20,713 nucleotides of DNA, taken from contig JAIRZG010000139.1 of NCBI GenBank assembly GCA_031267345.1, positions 1 through 20,713 of the forward strand, written 5' to 3'. Made by a program: the position numbers and the translations under genes. Each line of letters opens with the position of its first letter. Position 1 is the first letter of the stretch. Below the pieces are notes generated by a model that worked only from the letters and a program-made list of their open reading frames with translations, did not search any database and was not told the DNA's origin. Shown here one piece after another: positions 15,572 to 20,713 of this stretch. Source of the DNA: Zoogloeaceae bacterium. GTDB taxonomy: Bacteria; Pseudomonadota; Gammaproteobacteria; Burkholderiales; Rhodocyclaceae.

Positions 15572-15577
15572 ATTCTA
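15572..15577 (-). promoter_or_regulatory. Probable -10 box of suhB
   Basis: On the minus strand TAGAAT lies 68 bp before the suhB ATG, in an AT-rich patch between suhB and the conserved part of trmJ. No clear -35 is present upstream. It lies a few bases before the preferred trmJ ATG at 15580. Confidence 0.35.
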
Positions 15578-15579
15578 AT

Positions 15580-16398
15580 ATGAACACGCTGCCTTCGCCT
15601 GTTCCTGTAGCGGCGGATGCCCTGACGCGCGTTCGCGTGGTGCTGGCGCGTCCCAGCCATCCCGGCAATATCGGTTCGGCGGCGCGCGCCCTGAAAACGA
15701 TGGGACTTTCCCGCCTGACGCTGGTCGCGCCAAAAATTTTCCCCAGTCCGGAGGCGACGGCGCTGGCTTCCGGCGCGCAGGATGTGCTGGAGGAAGCCGT
15801 CGTGGTTGATACGCTGGACGCGGCGCTGGCGGAGACGACTTACAGCCTTGCCGTTTCCGCCCGCGCCCGCGATCTGGGGCCGTCGTCGCAAACGGCGCGC
15901 GCCGGAACGGCGGAAATTTTCCGTCGCGCCCGACAAGGCGAAGCCGTGGCGCTGGTGTTCGGCAATGAAACGGCGGGCTTGAGCAACGCGGAATTGCAAC
16001 GCTGTCAGGGCGTTCTCGGCATCGCCGCCAATCCGGAATACAGTTCCCTGAACCTTGCCGCCGCCGTGCAGATTCTCGCCTATGAGCTACGGATGCACAG
16101 CCTGTCCGCCGCGCCCGCCGCGTCCATTGTCGGCGCAAAGACCGCGACGCCCTTTTCTTCCCCGCCCGCCACCCACGCCGAACAGGAAGGGTTTTATCGA
16201 CATCTGGAAAACGTTCTGATCGCCCGCCGCTTTCTCGACCCGCAACGCCCACGCCGCCTCATGCCCAAACTGCGCCGCCTGTTCGCCCGCGCCCAACTGG
16301 AAAAAGACGAAGTAAACATCTTGCGCGGCATTCTGACGGCAGTAAGCGAGATGGAAATGACAACGGAAAAACCGGCCTCCACAAAGGCGGATGCATGA
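15580..16398 (+). CDS. trmJ: tRNA (cytidine/uridine-2'-O-)-methyltransferase TrmJ (SPOUT family)
   Basis: TrmJ 2'-O-methylates position 32 in the anticodon loop of certain tRNAs using SAM, through a trefoil-knot fold. The core begins RVRVVLARPSHPGNIGSAARALKTMG. The SPOUT motifs LVFGNETAGLSN and IAANPEYSSLNLAAAVQILAYE are complete. A C-terminal helical extension of about 90 residues (HLENVLIARRFLDP...LRRLFARAQLEKDEVNILRGIL) is characteristic of TrmJ rather than TrmL. The start is uncertain. The ATG at 15580 gives 272 residues and a normal short N-terminus. An ATG at 15502 has a better AGGA site, but it overlaps the suhB start codon and would place AT-rich, promoter-like DNA inside the gene. 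The neighbour suhB is divergent. Confidence 0.9.
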   Translation: MNTLPSPVPVAADALTRVRVVLARPSHPGNIGSAARALKTMGLSRLTLVAPKIFPSPEATALASGAQDVLEEAVVVDTLDAALAETTYSLAVSARARDLGPSSQTARAGTAEIFRRARQGEAVALVFGNETAGLSNAELQRCQGVLGIAANPEYSSLNLAAAVQILAYELRMHSLSAAPAASIVGAKTATPFSSPPATHAEQEGFYRHLENVLIARRFLDPQRPRRLMPKLRRLFARAQLEKDEVNILRGILTAVSEMEMTTEKPASTKADA

Positions 16399-16439
16399 AT
16401 CCTGTCGCGCGGCGCACCATGCCTTTTTGCGCCCGTAAC

Positions 16440-16952
16440 TGCGCCGATTTGATCGTAATTGTTACGGGTGATAATCAACGGCGCTTGCCGGGCGAATTCG
16501 GCAATACCCTTGAAAACGCACTTTGGCGTATTGCGCGTAAAATCGGCAGTCAACTTGTTGTGGATAGTCAGATTCGGGGCAAGTGCGAAAAATTTATTGA
16601 TGCCGCGTTCCGGGTGCAAACAAGGGATAAACGCTCCCCTCCGCCGCGTCTTGCCCACACCCGTCGCCAGCGCGAAACAGGGCGATGGAAATTCCAGTTC
16701 AAAATTTTTTGGCATAGGAAATCCGGCTCTCAGCGTGGAAAGAATGGCGGATACGTCTCGTTCCTGCTTCCGTGCTTTTGGCGTAGCGTCCAGGGCTGTT
16801 TTCAGCTTCGCCAACGATTCGGCCTGTGGCGGGCGCAGCGACAAGCAAGCGTAGGCGGCAAATCCTGGCGCTATTTGCGGATGCCGCATGACGAGGTTGT
16901 TGCGTCGAAGCGACGTGCGGATTTTCTGCGTTTCGAGATTGTCGATGTCCAA
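16440..16952 (-). pseudogene. Truncated N-terminus of a type III restriction (Res) / DEAD-helicase-like gene
   Basis: The minus-strand frame from 16952 reads like the N-terminal 170 residues of a large type III restriction or SF2 helicase subunit. It contains APGFAAYACLSLRPPQAESLAKLK, then FALATGVGKT (Walker A, Lys101), GAFI, FFALAPNLTIHNKLTADF, NTPKCVFKGIAEFA and LIITRNNYDQIGA. After that point the similarity stops; the frame simply runs on antisense into trmJ. The DEAH/DESH box, the second RecA domain and any nuclease domain of an approximately 900-residue protein are absent. Several positions look decayed (GKTRRRGAF where GKTRLMGAF is expected). The segment is less GC-rich than its neighbours and fills the whole gap between trmJ and mnmE, which suggests acquisition followed by loss. 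It starts 14 bp from the mnmE ATG, divergently. Confidence 0.62.
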
Positions 16953-16966
16953 AAGAGCCTTGCCCC

Positions 16967-18343
16967 ATGAGTCCTCTTGCGCAGATACATTCCGGCATCA
17001 TCGCCGCCATCGCCACCGCGCCGGGGCGGGGTGGGGTGGGGGTGGTGCGGGTATCAGGTAGCGATTTGGCGGGCTTCGCCCTGCAACTGACGGGCAAGAC
17101 GCCCAGGCCCCGCCATGCGACGCTGACGAATTTTCTGGCGGCGGACGGCAGCGCCATTGATGCGGGGTTGATGCTTTATTTCCCCACGCCCGCTTCGTTT
17201 ACCGGCGAGGACGTGCTGGAGCTTCAGGGGCACGGCGGGCCGGTGGTGATGAATCTGTTGCTCTCCCGCTGTCTGCAACTGGGCGCGCGGCTGGCGGAAC
17301 CGGGCGAATTCACCCGTCGCGCCTTCATGAACGACAAACTTGATCTGGTCGAAGCGGAAGCCGTGGCGGATCTCATCGACGCTGCTACTGCCGCCGCCGC
17401 CCGTTCCGCCGTGCGTTCCCTGCAAGGCGAATTTTCCCGCGCCATTCACGCGCTGGTGGAAGAACTCATCAACCTGCGAATGCTGGTGGAGGCGACGCTG
17501 GATTTTCCCGAAGAAGAAATTGACTTTCTCGAATCCACCGACGCCTTCGGGCGGCTCGTCCGACTGGATGAGCGTTTGGGCGCAGTGCGGGCGAAGGCAA
17601 AACAGGGTCGGCTGCTGCAAGCAGGGTTGCATGTCGTGCTGATTGGTCAGCCCAATGTCGGCAAATCCTCACTCCTGAACCGTCTGGCCGGGGATGATCT
17701 GGCGATTGTCACCGCGATTCCCGGCACGACCCGCGACGCGCTCAAATCTTCCATTCAGATTGCGGGCATCCCGCTGCACATCATCGATACGGCGGGCTTG
17801 CGGGAGACGGAAGATGAAGTCGAAAAAATCGGCATCGCCCGCGCCTGGAAGGCGATTGAACAGGCTGACCTGGCGCTGCTCCTGCTGGACGCCCGCGCGG
17901 GTCTGACGGCAGCCGACCGCGCCATTCTGGAAAAGCTCCCGCCCGACCTTGCCCGCATCACGGTCAGAAACAAGATCGACCTGACCCATGAAGCGCCGGA
18001 AAAACATCCGAATCCTTCCAGAAGCGGCATGGACATCGCGCTTTCCATCTCCGTCCAGTCCGGCGCAGGCATGGCGTTGCTGGAGCAGGCGTTACTGGAA
18101 GTCGCTGGCTGGCAGACCGGCGAGGATGTTTTCAGCGCTCGCGAACGCCACTTGCGCGCGCTGGAAGCAGGCGCGGAACATCTTGCCGTCGCCCGCAGGG
18201 AAGCGGAAAACCCGTCTCTCGCATTGGAACTTTTCGCCGAAAACCTGCGTCTGGCGCAAAACGCGCTGGCGGAAATTACCGGAGAATTCACCTCCGACGA
18301 CCTGTTGGGGGAGATTTTCAGCCGCTTTTGCATCGGCAAATAA
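16967..18343 (+). CDS. mnmE: tRNA uridine-5-carboxymethylaminomethyl modification GTPase MnmE
   Basis: With MnmG, MnmE modifies wobble uridine 34 of several tRNAs, using methylene-tetrahydrofolate. The 458-residue protein has the N-terminal folate-binding domain (IAAIATAPGRGGVGVVRVSG; FTGEDVLELQGHGGPVV; EPGEFTRRAFMNDKLDL). A helical domain contains the inserted G domain: G1 GQPNVGKSS (Lys233), G2 GTTRD, G3 DTAG (from Asp274) and G4 NKID (335-338). The C-terminus is FCIGK with the conserved cysteine. No Shine-Dalgarno precedes the ATG, and its promoter must lie within the relic upstream. The gene usually follows rpmH-rnpA-yidC; here it follows trmJ and the relic. Confidence 0.95.
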   Translation: MSPLAQIHSGIIAAIATAPGRGGVGVVRVSGSDLAGFALQLTGKTPRPRHATLTNFLAADGSAIDAGLMLYFPTPASFTGEDVLELQGHGGPVVMNLLLSRCLQLGARLAEPGEFTRRAFMNDKLDLVEAEAVADLIDAATAAAARSAVRSLQGEFSRAIHALVEELINLRMLVEATLDFPEEEIDFLESTDAFGRLVRLDERLGAVRAKAKQGRLLQAGLHVVLIGQPNVGKSSLLNRLAGDDLAIVTAIPGTTRDALKSSIQIAGIPLHIIDTAGLRETEDEVEKIGIARAWKAIEQADLALLLLDARAGLTAADRAILEKLPPDLARITVRNKIDLTHEAPEKHPNPSRSGMDIALSISVQSGAGMALLEQALLEVAGWQTGEDVFSARERHLRALEAGAEHLAVARREAENPSLALELFAENLRLAQNALAEITGEFTSDDLLGEIFSRFCIGK

Positions 18344-18385
18344 AGGCTTTGCAGGACAAAAAGGCCGCGAATCCGTAGATGCCGC

Positions 18386-18427
18386 CGGAACGATGTCGCC
18401 GCCCGGTTTTGCGATTTCCGTTTTTTT
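18386..18427 (+). terminator. Candidate intrinsic terminator of mnmE
   Basis: CGGAA (18386-18390) pairs with TTCCG (18416-18420), directly followed by seven T. The next two bases (CG with CG) can also pair across a small bulge. The stem is short and the loop long, so confidence is limited. Confidence 0.35.
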
Positions 18428-18464
18428 GCGCGCGAAGACGATGCGTAAATTGCCGATTACCCGT

Positions 18465-18470
18465 TATAAT
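18465..18470 (+). promoter_or_regulatory. Probable -10 box of fabI
   Basis: A perfect TATAAT followed by CCGCCG lies 31 bp before the fabI ATG, downstream of the candidate mnmE terminator. No recognisable -35 is found at 16-18 bp. Confidence 0.5.
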
Positions 18471-18501
18471 CCGCCGCTTTAATCAGCATGGGAGTGAAGG
18501 A

Positions 18502-19308
18502 ATGGGCTTTCTTGCCAATAAAAAGATACTGATTACCGGAGTGATCTCCAAACACTCCATCGCCTATGGCGTCGCCAAGGCATGTAGCCGCGAAGGCGCA
18601 GCCTTGGCGTTTACCTACCAGAATGAACGCTTTGAAGAACGGGTGCGGAAGTTCGCGGGCGAATTCGGCAGCGATCTGGTGTTGCCCTGCGACGTTTCCA
18701 GCGACGCCGACATCAATGCCTTGTTCGATAAACTGGGTAGCGCCTGGAACGGCGAACTGGATGGTCTGCTGCACGCTATCGCCTACGCACCCTCCGAAGC
18801 CATCGAAGGCGACTTTCTGGACGGCATCTCGCGCGAGTCGTTTCGCATCGCCCACGATATTTCTGCCTACAGCTATCCGGCGCTCGCCAAGGGCGCGCGT
18901 CCCCTGATGCGCGGACGCAAGGCGTCACTGGTGGCGCTCACTTATCTGGGCGCGGAGCGCACCATGCCCAATTACAATACGATGGGTCTGGCGAAAGCCA
19001 GTCTGGAAGCGGCGACCCGCTATCTCGCCTTCTGTCTGGGGCCGGAAGGCACACGCGCCAACGCCATTTCCGCTGGCCCGATCAAGACCCTGGCGGCCTC
19101 CGGCATCGGCAATTTCAGCAAACTGCTGGCCTACAACGCCCACAACGCCCCGTCGCGGCGCAACGTCAGCATAGAAGAAGTCGGCAACGCCGCCGCCTTC
19201 CTGCTCTCCGATCTTGCCTCCGGCATCAACGGCGAAATTCTTTTTGTGGATGGCGGTATGCACTCGACGGCGCTGGGCAATCCCGACCCTTTGCCCGGTT
19301 ATTACTGA
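18502..19308 (+). CDS. fabI: Enoyl-[acyl-carrier-protein] reductase [NADH] FabI
   Basis: FabI carries out the last reduction of each fatty-acid elongation cycle, from trans-2-enoyl-ACP to acyl-ACP. The 268 residues include the NAD-binding GVISKHSIAYGVA and the catalytic Tyr148, Tyr158 and Lys165 in LTYLGAERTMPNYNTMGLAK. The substrate-loop region SAGPIKTLAASGIGNF and the C-terminal VDGG also match. The ATG at 18502 has GAAGGA just before it and gives the standard N-terminus GFLANKKILITG. Reading further upstream gives arginine-rich, non-homologous residues. At the position of E. coli Gly93 (triclosan/diazaborine contact) it has Ala94 (HAIAYAP). Its last 7 bp overlap the end of tatC on the other strand. 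Confidence 0.95.
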   Translation: MGFLANKKILITGVISKHSIAYGVAKACSREGAALAFTYQNERFEERVRKFAGEFGSDLVLPCDVSSDADINALFDKLGSAWNGELDGLLHAIAYAPSEAIEGDFLDGISRESFRIAHDISAYSYPALAKGARPLMRGRKASLVALTYLGAERTMPNYNTMGLAKASLEAATRYLAFCLGPEGTRANAISAGPIKTLAASGIGNFSKLLAYNAHNAPSRRNVSIEEVGNAAAFLLSDLASGINGEILFVDGGMHSTALGNPDPLPGYY

Positions 19309-20144
19309 GGGGGCGCTTTTTCTGAATCCTGTCCGCGTATGCCAGATGCTCGAAGCGCGGCGTCCAGTTCGGCGTCGCTCATCAAATCGGCGTCGGTCTG
19401 AGCGGGCGGGCGGATAAAGCGCGCCGCCAGCAGACCCGCTTCGTACAGCAGACAGATGGGAATGGCGAGCATGAATTGGGAAATAATGTCCGGCGGCGTA
19501 AAAATGGCGCCGACGACAAAAGCGGCGACAATGATGTAAGGGCGAATCTCGCGCAACTGTTTGAGGCTCACCAGCCCGGCCTTGACCAGCAGAACCACCA
19601 CCACCGGCACCTCGAACGCCAGACCGAAAGCCATGACGACAGTCAGGACAAAGGAAAGATATTTGTCAATGTCGGCCATCCAGGCCACGCCTTCCGGCGT
19701 CAGTTTGGACATGAAAAAGAATACGGTCGGGAAAACCTGAAAATACGCAAAGGCCATACCCGCGAAAAAGAGCAACACGCTCATCACTAGAAGCGGCAGG
19801 GCAAAGCGTTTTTCGTGCGCGTACAACCCCGGCGCGACAAAAGCCCAGGCTTGATACAGCACATAAGGCAGACTGACCAGAAAGGCCGCCATCAGGGCAA
19901 CCTTGGTGGGCACCAGAAAACTCCCGGCAATATCGGTGACGATCATCTCCCCGCCCTGCGGTTGCAACACCGCCAGCAAGGGTTGCGCCACCAGCGCGTA
20001 GAGTTCCCGTCCATAAAAGGCAAAGCCGATAAACAGCAGTCCCACCAGCGCAACGACGCGAATCAGGCGGTTTCGCAGTTCCACCAGATGGGAGAGGAAG
20101 CCTTCTTCGCCGCGGTTGTCGTGGGGAGGGTTCGGATTTTCCAT
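19302..20144 (-). CDS. tatC: Sec-independent protein translocase subunit TatC
   Basis: TatC is the polytopic receptor of the twin-arginine export system and binds the RR signal peptide with TatB. The 280 residues have six hydrophobic segments. The first cytoplasmic motif is SHLVELRNRL (Glu22), the first cytoplasmic loop has FVAPGLYAHEKRF (Glu111), and GLAFEVPV and FTPPDIISQ follow later. All are hallmarks of the family. The C-terminal tail after the last membrane segment (about 245-280) is long, acidic and probably disordered. It starts 4 bp after the tatB stop, so the two genes are one operon. The stop codon is inside the last codons of fabI, which comes from the opposite side. Confidence 0.95.
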   Translation of the reverse strand: MENPNPPHDNRGEEGFLSHLVELRNRLIRVVALVGLLFIGFAFYGRELYALVAQPLLAVLQPQGGEMIVTDIAGSFLVPTKVALMAAFLVSLPYVLYQAWAFVAPGLYAHEKRFALPLLVMSVLLFFAGMAFAYFQVFPTVFFFMSKLTPEGVAWMADIDKYLSFVLTVVMAFGLAFEVPVVVVLLVKAGLVSLKQLREIRPYIIVAAFVVGAIFTPPDIISQFMLAIPICLLYEAGLLAARFIRPPAQTDADLMSDAELDAALRASGIRGQDSEKAPPQ

Positions 20145-20148
20145 AGGC

Positions 20149-20481
20149 TCAATTCAAGGGTTTGGCGGTGGCCGTGTCGTCTTCGGCGGGCGTGTTTTCC
20201 GCTTCGGCTTCCCGTCTGAAATCCCGCTCCATCTGACGCGCACCCGCGCGGATGCCCTGTTCCAGTTCCCGCGCCGAATCCATCACTTCGCTTTGCAGCT
20301 TTTTCAGGTCGCTCAACGCCACTTCGCGGTCGATTTCCGCTTTCACTTCATTGACATAGCGGCGCATTTTGCCCAGCAGATGTCCAACCGTGCGCGCCAC
20401 TTTCGGCAACCGCTCCGGGCCTATCACCACCAGCGCCACCACGCCAATGACCAGCAGTTCGGAAAATCCCACATCAAACAT
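20149..20481 (-). CDS. tatB: Sec-independent protein translocase subunit TatB
   Basis: TatB forms the substrate receptor with TatC. The 110-residue protein has the extracytoplasmic MFDVGFSELL start with Glu8. A single membrane helix to about residue 21 follows, then the Gly21-Pro22 hinge and PERLPKVARTVG. A charged amphipathic helix (MRRYVNEVKAEIDREVALSDLKKLQ) and an acidic/Ala-rich tail complete it. The longer amphipathic helix and the FDVGFSE start mark it as TatB rather than TatA. The frame is open upstream to 20661, but MFDVG is the canonical beginning. No tatA precedes it within the 232 bp left in the window. Confidence 0.93.
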   Translation of the reverse strand: MFDVGFSELLVIGVVALVVIGPERLPKVARTVGHLLGKMRRYVNEVKAEIDREVALSDLKKLQSEVMDSARELEQGIRAGARQMERDFRREAEAENTPAEDDTATAKPLN

Positions 20482-20537
20482 CAGAATCCATTTCGCCAGA
20501 AAAATCGTCCGGTTACACTCAACAAAAAAGCATCGGC

Positions 20538-20543
20538 ATTCTA
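20538..20543 (-). promoter_or_regulatory. Probable -10 box of tatBC
   Basis: On the minus strand CTGGTAGAATGCC lies 57 bp before the tatB ATG. It shares ten consecutive bases with the dnaA box at 13213-13218. A promoter here means that tatBC does not depend on a tatA upstream. Confidence 0.4.
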
Positions 20544-20677
20544 CCAGTCCTTGCGGACGGCGATGCGCGCAAAGATAACGACGGACGCGACGATAAAGCG
20601 CGTCCAGGGCAATCGCATGAATGCCGCCATCGTACGCGCTGACATTTTTTCGTTTACGCACAAAGACTTACACAGGG

Positions 20678-20700
20678 GGCTGTTCACAGCCTTTTGTTTT
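20678..20700 (+). terminator. Terminator-like hairpin upstream of tatBC, on the plus strand
   Basis: GGCTGT-TC-ACAGCC is a perfect 6-bp inverted repeat followed by TTTTGTTTT on the plus strand. Read in that direction it looks like an intrinsic terminator, yet there is no plus-strand gene before it. The remaining leader (20544-20677) holds only a 34-codon minus-strand frame (20541-20645) with a hydrophobic stretch and no ribosome-binding site, which I do not call as a gene. Confidence 0.3.
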
Positions 20701-20713
20701 ATGTAGTTTTCTG

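Noticed and set aside
16558..16566. TGTGGATAG, a DnaA-box-like 9-mer
   Set aside because: It is a single site with one mismatch inside the Res relic, where it encodes the conserved LTIHN segment. No cluster and no AT-rich region accompany it, so it is not evidence of an origin.
20541..20645. 34-codon minus-strand frame ahead of tatB with a hydrophobic stretch (FIVASVVIFARIAV)
   Set aside because: It has no Shine-Dalgarno and no resemblance to TatA, and its stop overlaps the proposed tatB -10 box. Probably fortuitous.
1..20713. CRISPR arrays, tRNA and rRNA genes
   Set aside because: No regularly spaced repeats, tRNA-like cloverleaf with CCA end or rRNA-like conserved stretches were seen on either strand when reading by eye.

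Overview
This GC-rich 20.7-kb window looks like an ordinary bacterial chromosome segment. The content suggests a betaproteobacterium: the divergent suhB/trmJ pair, FabI, RimO, a paired M16 peptidase operon, TatBC and a MacAB-type efflux operon with a NodT-type outer-membrane lipoprotein. The taxonomic call is inference from protein look and gene order. I found no convincing undescribed multigene system. The unusual parts are a transposon graveyard at the left edge, a restriction/helicase gene relic between trmJ and mnmE, and a dnaA gene outside its usual operon that encodes a divergent DNA-binding domain.

Layout. Positions 1-560 hold no intact gene: an unidentified open frame enters from the edge, followed by nested GC-rich hairpins of REP or IS200/IS605-end type, a frameshifted IS5-family transposase fragment, and a perfect 2x10-bp tandem repeat just ahead of the first real gene. 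From 616 to 5349 lies a four-gene efflux operon on the plus strand: outer-membrane factor lipoprotein, MacA-like adaptor, ABC ATPase and MacB-like permease. Next come an orphan ParA-type ATPase (5597-6220) with its own -10 box and a probable terminator, and metY (6299-7564) for sulfur incorporation into homocysteine. A PF07399-type putative Na+/H+ antiporter (7746-9011) overlaps rimO (9008-10330) by 4 bp. Two M16 metallopeptidase paralogues (10432-13128) follow, one with the HxxEH zinc site and one without.

The core-information part runs from 13296. dnaA faces suhB tail to tail with 9 bp between them. suhB and trmJ are divergent and share a short AT-rich leader. A decayed type III restriction/DEAD-helicase N-terminus (16440-16952, minus strand) fills the trmJ-mnmE gap, and mnmE follows. 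fabI and tatC are convergent, and their stop codons overlap by 7 bp. tatB lies upstream of tatC on the minus strand; no tatA is visible before the window ends.

Regulation. Several genes have a -10 hexamer of the form TANAAT with a GC-rich downstream discriminator and little recognisable -35 (parA, dnaA, suhB, fabI, tatB). Several loci normally found in conserved operons (dnaA-dnaN, yidC-mnmE, tatABC) are broken up here, which suggests a rearranged chromosome. No DnaA-box cluster or origin is visible, and I saw no tRNA, rRNA or CRISPR array.
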